Shown: positions 1 to 9,897, numbered from the stretch's first letter. The stretch is DNA of 64,000 bases from Paramacrobiotus metropolitanus (GCF_019649055.1 NW_026570482.1:20233-84232); one strand, 5' to 3'. Notes: a model not told the origin generated them from the sequence alone. Translations and numbers: made by a program.

Positions 1-546
1 CAGCTGATTGACGGATGGGTAGCGAACGGAATGCAGATGTGTCAGCACTGCATGTATGGAAATCACCAAACACAAGGATGCAAGTTTGCCAACACACCAC
101 CGGATCAGAACCCAAACCTGTTTGCCTTCAGGGAATGGCAACGACTGCGCGGATTAGGTGGTTGGCGCCTAGCGGTGACAAACGGATACGACCTCATCGC
201 CCAATGGTATCAGCACAAAGCCAACTTCCAGAAACAACAAGGGAACGGGAACAACGGAAATGGCGGAGGCCAAAATGGCGGCTACGGTCGTGGTGGCTAC
301 GGCCGCGGCGGCTTCAGAGGAAGGGGTAGAGGATTTGGCCGCGGAAATTACGGCAATAACCAAGGTGGCGGAAACGGAGGTGGCCAAGGAAACTACCAAC
401 AGGGTGGTGGCCAATACAATAATGGCGGCGGACAGAATCCTAACCCGGCAAATGATATCGGACAACAACAAGGAAATGTGCAAGGAAATGTGCAAGGCGC
501 GCAACAAGGTGGGACGCCGGTTCAGGGAAACGAACAAGATCAGTAG
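1..546 (+). CDS. gag: Ty3/gypsy-type Gag, C-terminal part (5' end outside window)
   Basis: The frame is open from the first base of the window to a stop at 546, so only the C-terminal part of Gag is present. A single CCHC zinc knuckle is visible near codons 14-27 (C-x2-C-x4-H-x4-C, residues CQHCMYGNHQTQGC), the nucleic-acid binding motif of retroelement nucleocapsid. It is followed from about codon 80 by a Gly/Asn/Gln-rich tail with RGG and GYGRGG repeats, typical of RNA-binding low-complexity regions. It would coat the element RNA inside virus-like particles. The ORFs downstream carry protease, RT and integrase in the same orientation, which supports the assignment. Family-level identity (Ty3/gypsy) comes from the downstream pol, not from this piece. 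Confidence 0.8.
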   Translation, partial: QLIDGWVANGMQMCQHCMYGNHQTQGCKFANTPPDQNPNLFAFREWQRLRGLGGWRLAVTNGYDLIAQWYQHKANFQKQQGNGNNGNGGGQNGGYGRGGYGRGGFRGRGRGFGRGNYGNNQGGGNGGGQGNYQQGGGQYNNGGGQNPNPANDIGQQQGNVQGNVQGAQQGGTPVQGNEQDQ

Positions 547-632
547 GCACCGGTGAGCCTACTGATCGACCCGACCCTAAACCACCGGGTAAAAAGGGAA
601 CGGAAAGGTCACCACTGCAGAACGGTACTGCA

Positions 633-1121
633 GTGAGAGTGACAAAGGAAACGGCTATAGGGATGCCGCCACAGCAAACTGAAACGGCTATATGGATGTC
701 GTCATTGCAAAAGAAAATTGAAACGGCTATAAGGATGCCGTCACAGCAGCAAAGCGAACTGGTTATCGGGAAACCAGTACAAGCGGATAAAAGGTCACCG
801 CAGAATGGTACTGCGAGTGGAAATTGTCGTGACGGTAGCGCGACACTGCAAAAAGTGCAGCCAAACGAAAGGTCACCGTACTGCAGCGAAGAGGTGTTAG
901 CGCAACGACGCGCACAACGAAATGCGAAGATTCAACAAGCGCTGCTGAATCAAAAGAAATCGCAGAACGATACTGCACACGAAGAAAACGAACAACATGC
1001 GAAATTCCGAAAATATTTGGCAGAAAACGATAAAGCGAATGAGCCACGTTGTGACTGTTACGGAGAGATAAATGGATGGAGCAGAATATCACTGGTAAAG
1101 ATGGCAGGTCACCTTGAGTAG
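633..1121 (+). CDS. Retroelement spacer ORF of unknown function
   Basis: A 162-codon ORF between Gag and the protease ORF. It has no recognisable domain and is rich in Gln, Lys, Arg and Ser. It contains a short repeated block near its start (ETAIGMPPQQ, ETAIWMSSLQ, ETAIRMPSQQ), so part of it arose by internal duplication. Several copies of AAAGGTCA lie in it (for example near 604, 790 and 868). The next ORF is in a different frame, so either a frameshift mutation or a translational frameshift separates them; the sequence alone does not decide. I infer it belongs to a long gag-pro linker because of position and composition. Confidence 0.5.
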   Translation: MRVTKETAIGMPPQQTETAIWMSSLQKKIETAIRMPSQQQSELVIGKPVQADKRSPQNGTASGNCRDGSATLQKVQPNERSPYCSEEVLAQRRAQRNAKIQQALLNQKKSQNDTAHEENEQHAKFRKYLAENDKANEPRCDCYGEINGWSRISLVKMAGHLE

Positions 1122-1132
1122 GAAAAGTCCAA

Positions 1133-3886
1133 GTGAAAGGTCAAGGAGCAAGTGCGAACGCTAGAGGTCACGGTGAAAGCGCCGTGTTAAAAGGTCAAGA
1201 AACCGACTTGACACTGCGAACAGCGCAGCAAAAGAATAGCGAACAGGCACAACAGAACTCCGATGACTCACTTGTTGATGCAATAACGCTGCAACGGAAG
1301 GAAATCTGGCGAAAAGTGGCCTACAGACCAAACGGGAATCACGGGATGTGGATACCCGTAACCCCGAAAGCGAAACAGAAAGCGGGAATGTCACAAGAGG
1401 ATTACTGGGACATGCAAGAATTGCGAACACAACATGAGAGGAAAAGATTAGAAGAGTTGGTTACCGGGAAACCAACGAAAGGGTCACCGAATCCTGTCCC
1501 AGTATTCAACGCAACTGAATACAAGAATGCACAAGCTGAACTGAATAACCCGCGAAATGCACCGCCGGAAGATAAACCGCAGAATTATGGAGAAAAAGTT
1601 ACCATAACGAAGTTACCGAGTGGCGGGTTTGTCATAAACCGAAACGAAAAGTCATCGGGCATAGAAAAGGCCATGCTGAGAGCTGCTGATGAAAGGTCAC
1701 AGGACTTGGCGCAAAATGAACAAAAAGGACGGTCAAATGAGATGGCGCAAATGCAACAGAGTAACGCAGTTGAAAGGTCACGGGACTTATCGCAAGCACT
1801 GCAAAAGGATGCCAACGACAAGTCACCAGCCCGAACTGACGGGATGTCTTTGCAAACTGATCCAACGAAAACGAACAGCGAAGTGTCAGCGAAGGTGATT
1901 GAATGGATGACCCAAAAAGGATACAATATGGTTACATATGAAAGGTCACCAGATGAGATGAGAGATAGCAAAGAAGAGGAACTGAAGAGAGCTGACCAGA
2001 TAACAAATAAAGTTATTGAAAAGTTACAAGATAAACGTAAAGACGATCGGAAAGAGGAAGTGTTGTGTCGGACGATAACTGAGGTGACAAAAGGTCACAC
2101 GACCGGCACAAAAGCAAATGAGCAAGTGCAGAATGTTGAGAAGGTCACCAGTGGTAAAATGGCTGCAGAGAAGCAAGCAGACAGGAAAAAACCGCGGAAA
2201 TTTTACGACGTCCGAACTGACGTGCCACACAGGATCGATAAGCTGAGCGAGATACTGAAAGGTCACAGCACTCCAGCGAAAGGGCAAGTGCTTCCCGATA
2301 TGAATCCGGGACCAGTATCGTTAATTCCTGTGAAGTGCAAGATTCACACATTAAAGATTCAAAACGGAAAATTGCCCAAGAGAATTGAAGCGTACACTCA
2401 CGAAGTGAAAGCGGGAGACATAAAGGTCAACGCAATGCTGGACACCGGCGCTGAGACGTCGCTGATCAGCAAACCGTTTTGCGAGAGGAATGGACTTCAC
2501 ATGCTCCCATTACCACCAGATAGATTGGTGAAGATAAATGGAATTAGCGGAACGTCAGGATTCCTGGTGACACATTACTGTGTAGCACCAGTGACCTTAA
2601 GGAAAAAGACTAGTGAACATTCTTTCTACGTCCGACCGAAGTGTGATGACGTACAGGTGTTACTGGGATTTGACTTCTTAGAGAAGAAGTTCGTACTGAT
2701 GGATAACGAAGGCGAAGAAGAGAAAGAAGATGACCCGAAACCAGTTGCCAAAGTACAAGTCGGAATTGTCACCGAACTTGCAAAACAGACGGGAAGTGCT
2801 CAAACGGATAATAAAACGCTGATCCCAGTACCAGAGGCACAGGGAAAAGAAAAGAAAAAGATGGCGCAAAAAGAATCGTCGACATTCGAGCAGTTGAAAG
2901 CGATTCAGCAGGAAATTGAGAACACATTAAATCGGACACTGCTGACACAAAAGGGAAGAGAAAAGGTCATCCCAGTACCAGAGGCACCGGGAGTAACGAA
3001 AGTGCAGCAGAACGCGACAAAAGCGCAGCAGGAAGAAATTATCTCAGTACCAGAGGCACTGGAAACGAAAAATGAAAATGGAAAGGTCGAAAAAGTTATC
3101 CCAGTACCAGAGGCACTGGGAAAGAAAGATGAAAGGTCACCGGCGACACGAGCTGAGAACTTGGCGCCAGAGCCGGATCCGAAAAGCGTCAGCAAGACCT
3201 TTTTCGAACCACAATCTGCAACCCAAAATGAAAGGTCACCAGCCAAAGTTAAAGAAGTAACGGGGCGTGATTATCAAAAAGACGTGGAAAAAACCCTTGT
3301 AATTGAAGAAAGAGATTCGCAAAGAGTACCAGAGCGTACATCGAACCTTTTCAAACCACGATCTGCTACCCAAAATGAAAGGTCATCGGATAAAACTAAA
3401 GAAGAAGTAACAGACCGTGACTCTCGAAAGGAACCCCTTTCCGAACCACACTCTCCTATTAATGACGAAAGGTCACCAACGTTTGAAGAGATAGCTGCCA
3501 CACAGGAAGAAGCGACAGCTGCAGCGAAACAATCGCTCATGCCTGGCTTGGAGTGGGCAGAGCCTATCCCAGTACCAGAGGCACTGGGAATAAAGACGGC
3601 TAAAGTGTGGAAGGGTAAAAAGAGTGAAAGGTTACGGGTATTGAAACGAATAGCCGAAGAGGAACAGATGTTTACGAGTGAAATCCGCAACAAGGCGCTT
3701 GAGCAGTTAAAAGGTCACAGAACAGAGAAAGAACCAGAGGTCATCGAAATATCCTCTGAAGAAAAGAGCGCGACTCCAATCGAACGAACAAGATGCTACA
3801 GCACAGGAAGATGTCACTCCGCAAACGAGTCACAAGACAGTAACTCCAGAAGAACGAGCCGGGAGTTGTCACCACGGTTACTATGA
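1133..3886 (+). CDS. pro: Retroelement protease ORF with long repetitive flanks
   Basis: A 917-codon ORF. The retropepsin core lies near codons 425-540: the catalytic triad is seen as LDTGAETSLIS (codon 437 region), followed by a flap-like hydrophobic segment and the second conserved block VLLGFDFLE. Retropepsins act as dimers and cut Gag-Pol. The rest is a charged, low-complexity extension far longer than a usual gypsy protease (about 100-150 aa). Its C-terminal part carries five copies of an IPVPEALG-like octapeptide and many ERSP, KGH and KVT tripeptides, all encoded by the same DNA octamer AAAGGTCA read in different frames. No stop or shift interrupts this ORF. Function of the extensions is unknown. 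Confidence 0.75.
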   Translation: MKGQGASANARGHGESAVLKGQETDLTLRTAQQKNSEQAQQNSDDSLVDAITLQRKEIWRKVAYRPNGNHGMWIPVTPKAKQKAGMSQEDYWDMQELRTQHERKRLEELVTGKPTKGSPNPVPVFNATEYKNAQAELNNPRNAPPEDKPQNYGEKVTITKLPSGGFVINRNEKSSGIEKAMLRAADERSQDLAQNEQKGRSNEMAQMQQSNAVERSRDLSQALQKDANDKSPARTDGMSLQTDPTKTNSEVSAKVIEWMTQKGYNMVTYERSPDEMRDSKEEELKRADQITNKVIEKLQDKRKDDRKEEVLCRTITEVTKGHTTGTKANEQVQNVEKVTSGKMAAEKQADRKKPRKFYDVRTDVPHRIDKLSEILKGHSTPAKGQVLPDMNPGPVSLIPVKCKIHTLKIQNGKLPKRIEAYTHEVKAGDIKVNAMLDTGAETSLISKPFCERNGLHMLPLPPDRLVKINGISGTSGFLVTHYCVAPVTLRKKTSEHSFYVRPKCDDVQVLLGFDFLEKKFVLMDNEGEEEKEDDPKPVAKVQVGIVTELAKQTGSAQTDNKTLIPVPEAQGKEKKKMAQKESSTFEQLKAIQQEIENTLNRTLLTQKGREKVIPVPEAPGVTKVQQNATKAQQEEIISVPEALETKNENGKVEKVIPVPEALGKKDERSPATRAENLAPEPDPKSVSKTFFEPQSATQNERSPAKVKEVTGRDYQKDVEKTLVIEERDSQRVPERTSNLFKPRSATQNERSSDKTKEEVTDRDSRKEPLSEPHSPINDERSPTFEEIAATQEEATAAAKQSLMPGLEWAEPIPVPEALGIKTAKVWKGKKSERLRVLKRIAEEEQMFTSEIRNKALEQLKGHRTEKEPEVIEISSEEKSATPIERTRCYSTGRCHSANESQDSNSRRTSRELSPRLL
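2815..3592 (+). repeat. Five copies of a 24-nt hairpin-forming repeat coding IPVPEALG
   Basis: Near-identical 24-nt units lie at about 2822, 2968, 3040, 3098 and 3565. The best copies contain TCCCAGT and ACTGGGA arms around a 9-nt loop (ACCAGAGGC), a perfect 7-bp stem. The same frame is kept in every copy, giving IPVPEALG or variants. The dispersed, unevenly spaced copies inside otherwise unrelated coding sequence suggest insertion or gene conversion of a small unit rather than a tandem repeat. Confidence 0.75.
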
Positions 3887-3988
3887 GGATCCGTGCAGAG
3901 TACAGCCTCAATGGGAATGTGCTGAATGTCGGGAGAATGCCTCTCAAGATGACCTTTCGGAATGGCCAAAATGTAACGCCGCAATAGC

Positions 3989-4471
3989 ATGTATGAGACA
4001 ATCCCAGGTGATGACTGGGTCACCGAAGAATTGATGGCAAATTGCGTCTTCGTTGGTCCCAAACGACCCAAAGGTTATGAAACGGTCCAACAGGACGAAG
4101 TCGATAAAGGGGCGGTAAAGGAAGCAGAGAAGGAGGAACCAGTTAAAGAGATGAATGAAGGAGGGTCGAACGAAACAGAAGAAAGTCCAAAGTCGGCTTT
4201 CGACATTGCACAGATGTTAACGGACAGAGGCGAAATGTGGAGAAAATTTAAAGAGGAGGTGGAAAGGATATCGAGTGGGCAGCAGAACCCAGTAACTGAG
4301 GCAAAAAACGGGGAAAGGTCACTCGATAACGGCGAGGAATGTCCGCCGGTCGAGTTGACCGAAAAGCTATTAATGAGCCTTGAAGAAATCGATGAACTGG
4401 AAAAGTCAATCAAGAGGAACAAAGGTCAAACTCTAATCAGTCAGAAAGGTCATCAACAAGAATACGGGTAG
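3989..4471 (+). CDS. Retroelement linker ORF, Lys/Glu-rich
   Basis: A 160-codon ORF in the same frame as the protease ORF, beginning about 100 bp after its stop. It is highly charged (Glu, Lys) and has no recognisable domain. In the gap before it another frame reads a Cys-containing stretch (ECAEC), so the boundary between the two ORFs may be a frameshift rather than a true gene end. It contains more AAAGGTCA copies near 4315, 4424 and 4445. I read it as part of the long protease-to-RT linker of the same element. Confidence 0.4.
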   Translation: MYETIPGDDWVTEELMANCVFVGPKRPKGYETVQQDEVDKGAVKEAEKEEPVKEMNEGGSNETEESPKSAFDIAQMLTDRGEMWRKFKEEVERISSGQQNPVTEAKNGERSLDNGEECPPVELTEKLLMSLEEIDELEKSIKRNKGQTLISQKGHQQEYG

Positions 4472-4473
4472 CA

Positions 4474-5211
4474 AGGAGTTACCCCAGAATCGCCGCACGA
4501 AATGAACGAAAGGCAAAGGAAGCGGACAAACCCCTGCTCAAAAACTCGAAAGCGAAAAAACTTAGCGATTCGCGGGAAAACGAAAGTGACCTTTCATCAG
4601 AAGACGAAGGAGTTGACGAACGTCCACTTGAAAAAGCTGACAAAGGTCAAGCTACTGCACAAGAATATGAGAGCAGTAACTCGGACTCAGAATGGACGAG
4701 TTCAAGTGATAACTCAACGACTTCGGAAGACTCAGGTGTAAGTGACCTTTCGGAACAAGAAGACTTGCTGGACTTGGACGAAGATGACGAAGTTGACGAA
4801 GAAAAAGAACAGGAGATAAAAGTCAGGAGAGTTAAAATACAACGAGCAAGATTGTCAAAAGATGTGATTAAAATCTACAGTGACCAACGAATCAGATTGA
4901 AACCCTCAAACTGCACACGCGTAAAGGTCAAGATGGGAAAATACGCACCAGCTCAAAACAAGTTGATGTTCACACCAATCCCACAAGTTGAGACTGATGT
5001 ACAACCGCTGGCGGGTGTGACGGAACATAGAGGGAAATATTTCGAAATCGTCATTGCGAATCACAGTAGCAAATACCAAATCGTGAAGAAAAATCAGCTT
5101 CTCGGCTACGTGGAACCTTATGAACACATGGAGAATGTAAAGGTCAACGCTGGCACAGTAAAGAACGTACTCGAAGACCCGAGGTGGATGATACGACGAA
5201 AGCTGAATTGA
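4474..5211 (+). CDS. Retroelement pre-RT region (acidic tract plus conserved beta-rich segment)
   Basis: The reading frame ending at 5211 is open back to about 4474. It has a Ser/Asp/Glu-rich acidic stretch, then a basic segment and a segment of about 90 residues (RIRLKPSNCTRV ... LAGV ... IVIANHSS ... QLLGYV) that resembles the region between protease and reverse transcriptase in many Ty3/gypsy polyproteins. It ends where the RT frame begins, with the two frames overlapping at 5184-5211. A one-base shift would fuse them, which is the expected layout for an intact Pol. Confidence 0.55.
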   Translation, partial: RSYPRIAARNERKAKEADKPLLKNSKAKKLSDSRENESDLSSEDEGVDERPLEKADKGQATAQEYESSNSDSEWTSSSDNSTTSEDSGVSDLSEQEDLLDLDEDDEVDEEKEQEIKVRRVKIQRARLSKDVIKIYSDQRIRLKPSNCTRVKVKMGKYAPAQNKLMFTPIPQVETDVQPLAGVTEHRGKYFEIVIANHSSKYQIVKKNQLLGYVEPYEHMENVKVNAGTVKNVLEDPRWMIRRKLN

Positions 5212-7881
5212 CAAAGATAATTGGAAATCTGAAATTAGGACCTGACCTCACTGAGGAACAGAAGAACGACGTGTATAACGCGTTCTGGGAATTCTGGAAG
5301 GTCTTACCGACATCAAAGAAACCGTATGGAGATGTAAAAGGGGTCACTCACGTAATTGATACGGGAGATGCGAAACCGGTTAAATGTAACCCGGCCAGAA
5401 CGAGTTGGACAGGCCGCGAGTTTATAACAAAGAATATAGAAGAGATGTTGGCACAAGATGTAATCGAACCGTCAGACTCCGAGTGGAGTTTCCCAGTCGT
5501 GCTAGCAGTCAAGAAAAACGGTGACGGAACAATGGGAACGAGATTTTGCGTCAATTACATCATGCTTAACAAGCTAACGAGAAAGAACAACTATCCGTTA
5601 CCGAACCCAGATGAGTTGCTCGACGCGTGCGCAGGCAACAAATACTATGGAAAAATGGACTTGCAAAGTGGATTTTGGCAGATCCCAATGGATCCAGCGT
5701 CGATTAATAAGACGACGTTTGTAACTCAAGACGGAATGTTTCGCTTTAAAAGAATGCCGTTCGGAGTGTGTAACGGACCTGCAACGTTTCAATTGTGCAT
5801 GGATAAAGTACTGTCGAAAGGGAAAGAAAAGGTTGCGTTTTCGGGTACATAGATGACGTCATCTTCGCTGGAAAGACTTGGGCGATTTTCATGCAGAATC
5901 TGAGAAACGTCCTAATGAGCCTAGTTGAAGCGGGATTCACGATTAAACCGACGAAATGTGAATTTGAATGAGACAAATGGGATTTCTGGGTCACATACTC
6001 AGTGAAGATGGAATTCGAATGGATCCTGAAAAGGTCACCGCAGTCTCAGAATTTAAACGACCTCAAACAGAAAGGCAGTTAAGGTCATTCCTTGGACTGG
6101 CGAATTATTATCGCAAGTTCATAATGGGATATGCACAGAAGACTTGCCATTTGTATGAGCTGCTGAGACAGGACAAACAAGTAAAGAAAGACTGGACAAA
6201 GGTTCACGAAGATGAATTCAACAGTCTGAAACAACTGCTATGGGAAGGCCCAGTATTAGCGAAATTTCACCCGGCAAAGCCGACCGTTATTGAATGTGAC
6301 GCGAGTAAAGAAGGAATCGGAGCTGTTCTATCACAAGAAGGTCATCCGATTGCGTACGCCAGTCGTGTCTTACACGGAGCTGAGAAAAATTACGGCGTAA
6401 CGGAATGGGAATGTCTGGCAGTAGTGTTCGCTGTCAGGAAATTTAAGCCGTATATCGATTATGCAGAGTTCACCGTAAGGACGGATCACCAGGCGCAGAC
6501 CAATCTGTTAAGGTCAGAGACGAATAAGGTTGGAATGAACCCGCGCTTGACGAGATGGGCAATGGCGTTACAAGGTCATCAATTCAAGATTGAATACAAA
6601 CCGGGGAAATATTGCGATAATGCGGACGCGTTATCAAGAGCGCCAATTGAAGGCCCAACGTGTCAGGAGGAAGAATTTGATGAGATTCCGAATTTCGAAG
6701 ACTATAAGAAGGAATTCGATACGAAGAAACCAGCGATAGAAATTGGACAGTTGTTCTTACAGATGGTGGAACAAAGAGAAAAACGCTTAAAGGTCACTTC
6801 AGCTACGGCGAATGAGTCGGCTGAAACAGAAGCCAAAGTGAACCGGGTAAAAAGTTGGCTGCCCACCATTAGTGACTTAAAGGTCACCGGACTTGAAGTG
6901 GGATCTGAAGCTCAAAATGGAAAGGTCACCGGACTTGACGAAGCAATGGAGAATAGAGATGACCTTTGGGAAACGGACAAAGTGGCACAAGCGTTGAACG
7001 AATGTCCGATTAAGCTGTTGAGATTCCCGAAACAGATGAAAAAGAGATATAAGCCATTACCGCGGTGCAAGATCATCAAAGATTGGAACGAACTCAGTAC
7101 GGCAACAGTTCGCATCGTTAACCTACAAGGCGATGAGGAAGACGAGGATGATTCGAACTTGCAGTTGCGGAATAAACAGTTAAAAGATCCCCACCTGGCG
7201 ATGATAATAGACGAGTTGGAACATTTACCAGATGCTGAAACAAGATCAAAATTCGAAGTGCATTACCAGTTATGGAATGGCATATTATACCGAGTAAAGG
7301 ATAAAAATGGCAAACTTGAAAGGTCATATGTGGTACCGTTGTCAATGCGAAGAGCGATAATCCACGCATTACACGACGAGAAAGCGGCAGGACATCTGTG
7401 ATTTGAAAAGACATTGACAGCAATCCGACTCCGATATTACTGGGACAGGATGAGTACAGACGTGAAGAATTACATACTCGCCTGTCAAGGGTGCCAATTT
7501 CGTAAGACACCGAGGAAATGCCCACCCGGTAAATTGCAAGAGATAAAGGTCGGACATCCGTTCTTCCGAGTCTACGCGGATCTGAAAGGACCGTTGTTAC
7601 CAACGAAGAAACGAGGATACAAGTATATCGCGGTATTTATCGACCAGTTAACGAAATACGTGATTGCGGTACCAATGAAGACGGCAACGGCTAAAGAGTT
7701 CGCAAAAATGTTCGTGAAGCATGTGATATTGGTACACGGAGCACCGCACATCCTGCATACGGATCGTGGACGGCACTTCACAGCTGAAGTATTGGCAAAG
7801 GTCACCAATGTGTTTAAGATTAAACACACATTCGGAACAGCATATCATCCAGATAGATATGGACAGGATAGTACACGATAA
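5184..7881 (+). pseudogene. pol: Ty3/gypsy Pol: reverse transcriptase, RNase H and integrase, broken
   Basis: RT spans about 5184-6250 with FCVNYIMLN, YYGKMDLQSGFWQIPM, RMPFGVCNGPATFQ and the catalytic YIDD at 5847-5858. RNase H follows (IECDASKEGIGAVLSQ, about 6290-6640), then an integrase with an HHCC-like zinc region (GHL ... CQGC, about 7385-7500) and core Asp residues in YADLKGP and LHTDRG. The chain is broken by a one-base shift near 5845, another near 5968 (after KCEFE), and a nonsense TGA at 7399-7401 where GHLG is usual. Integrase is cut off after AYHPD by the inverted 96-bp array. In RT, FCVN replaces the usual FCVD, a change at a catalytic Asp position. It would copy and insert the element; this copy is dead. 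Confidence 0.92.
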
Positions 7882-7950
7882 ATTTTTCAGGACACTTTCT
7901 AACGGATGTATCCATAGTATCCCACAGTATCCGTACGTATGCCACCGTAT

Positions 7951-8690
7951 CCCGTAAGCGACTTTTCTGTATCCGCATCGCTCACTTTAGAGACCCCGCT
8001 GTACCCGCTCCGTATCCCACAGTATGCGTACGTATGCCACCTGTATCCCGTAAGCGACCTTTCTGTATCCCCACCGTTCACTTTAGAGACCCCGCTGTAC
8101 CCGCTCCGTATCCGACAGTATGCGTACGTATGCCACCTGTATCCCGTAAGCGACCTTTCTGTATCCCCACCGTTGCTCTGAAGGACTCCGCTGTACCCGC
8201 TTCGTATCCGACAGTATGCGTACGTATGCCACCTGTATCCCGTAAGCGACCTTTCCGTATCCCCACCGTTCACTTTACAGACCCCGTTGTACCCGCTCCG
8301 TATCCGACAGTATGCGTACGTATGCCACCTGTATCCCGTAAGCGACCTTTCTGTATCCCCACCGTTCACTTTAGAGACCCCGCTGTACCCGCTCCGTATC
8401 CGACAGTATGCGTACGCATGCCACCTGTATCCCGTAAGCGACCTTTCTGTATCCCCATCGGTCACTTTACAGACCTCGCTGTACCCGCTCCGTATCCGAC
8501 AGTATGCGTACGTATGCCATCTGTATCCCGTAAGCGACCTTTCTGTATCCCCACCGTTCACTTTACAGACCCCGCTGTACCCGCTCCGTATCCGACAGTA
8601 TGCGTACGTGTGCCACCTGTATCCCGTAAGCGACTTTTCTGTATCCGCATCGTTCACTTTAGAGACTCCGCTGTACCCGCTCGGTAAAAC
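7951..8690 (+). repeat. 96-bp minisatellite array, left copy (about 8 units)
   Basis: The landmark CCCGTAAGCGAC recurs at 7951, 8047, 8143, 8239, 8335, 8431, 8527 and 8623, exactly 96 bp apart. Units differ by a few substitutions; one (near 8170) has GCTCTGAAGGACTC in place of CACTTTAGAGAC. Because 96 is divisible by three, spurious ORFs run through the array on both strands. Each unit contains CGACCTTT (AAAGGTCG on the other strand), one base from the octamer enriched in the neighbouring retroelement. Confidence 0.95.
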
Positions 8691-9237
8691 TTTAATAGCC
8701 AAACGTATAAGAGAGTTCTCCTGAACATGGAAACTCGAATATTCTTCAACAGTAAATAAGCAATGCATAAAAGAAAGCTAAGAAAACATCCACTCCTCGA
8801 AATTTATTATTCGCTAAATAAAATAATTTATTACCAAAAACAAAATAACTTTGAAAAGCGAGTAACAGAACTTAAGAATTTCTATAAAAGCGAGATTGGA
8901 TAATAAAAGCAGTTAAACGGGAGTACGTAGGAGTTGGTATTCCAATCAGACCGGTCATTCACTTTCGTCGACGTTTCGTCCGCCTGCAGAGTACAAGTTT
9001 TTAATTTTGTAAATGTTGATTCTTTTAACGATGTCCAAGACAGCAGAGCACAATCAAAAGACTGAAATATTTATAGAGAATTTAATAAGCAACAAAGTTT
9101 GTACAGGTTGCCGGAAGAGCTGCTTAGAAAACTGAATTTGATATCGGTGACGCCATTACTTTTTTATGTATTCTTACCGAGTCCAGCTTTTTATTAACAT
9201 TACTAAGTATCGAAATTAACATAGGCCGTCACTTTAG
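8691..9237. other. Non-coding stretch after the left array
   Basis: No supported gene. The sequence is moderately AT-rich, with a run of AATTTATTA-type words at 8800-8850. I see no matching sequence just inside the right array, so the terminal inverted repeat seems to end with the arrays. Confidence 0.6.
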
Positions 9238-9897
9238 TTAATCTGCTAACGTACCGGTTCTTTTCTTGCCAAAAAGGCAGCATGTGATCACTGCCAGCAA
9301 TCCGAAGCTTCCGGCAAATCCAATAGCAAAATAGATCGTTACATTAACATTTCCATCCTTTTCCTCTAGCTGGCGCGGGTGAGTGCTTGTAGGGCCGGAC
9401 GCTGAAGGAGATGTTGGAACTGTCTCGTGTGCAAAAGGTCCAGTACCACGATCACTGAGATCGACATAGGGGCTGGCCGCCTCCGATCCAGCTGGATTAA
9501 AAGAAGCTGCCACTGCGCCAGCTACGGCTGCTCCAGCAACTACGGGAACCATTCCTTTGAGTCCGTCTTTTGCAATTCCGCCCAAACTAGATTTCCAGGT
9601 TACCTTGTTACCGTGTACTGTTTCTGGGGGGTCTTTAAAACGGTCAGCAAGAGCAGAGAGGGCGTCATTCGTGTGCGTGGCTGTGGAGTCGCGTCCCTAA
9701 ATTCTTCGTCCACCAGCAGTCATGCGTTCGGAACCAGAAAGCAGTCTCGATTGATGAGCAGGAACCTGTCGATTGCTGTGTCCATTTACCCGTTGGCCTC
9801 CCATCAAATTACTCCTGGGCATCACTGGTGGACAGAAGCGAAACTTGCTGGAAACAAGCCCTGCTGCTAGAATCATGGATATCAATTTCAAATGCAT
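9238..9897 (-). CDS. Putative secreted/type I membrane protein with an in-frame TAG
   Basis: On the minus strand an ATG at 9897 opens a frame with a signal-peptide-like start (MHLKLISMILAAGLVSS). The frame runs to a TAG at 9697-9699 and then continues, in the same frame, to 9238. The second part has a glycine/alanine-rich hydrophobic stretch (VPVVAGAAVAGAVAA), a Pro/Ser/Thr-rich linker, and near its C-terminus a clear transmembrane segment (IYFAIGFAGSFGLLAVITCC) followed by KK. This predicts a luminal or extracellular domain, one membrane pass and a short basic tail. I do not recognise the family. The TAG may be a mutation, a readthrough codon, or lie in an unrecognised intron. Two separate genes in one frame are less likely. 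Confidence 0.5.

Noticed and set aside
169-537. Minus-strand 122-codon ORF opposite Gag
   Set aside because: Shadow of the Gly/Asn-rich Gag tail; no independent support.
4906-5214. Minus-strand ORF opposite the pre-RT region
   Set aside because: Antisense shadow of a well-supported retroelement frame.
7951-8690. Evenly spaced repeats suggesting a CRISPR array
   Set aside because: The whole 96-bp unit is repeated with no unique spacers, and the context is eukaryotic.
7899-8768. Long ORF (289 codons, minus strand) and a 217-codon plus-strand ORF in the same place
   Set aside because: They follow from the 96-bp unit being divisible by three; all six frames tend to stay open and the peptide simply repeats every 32 residues.
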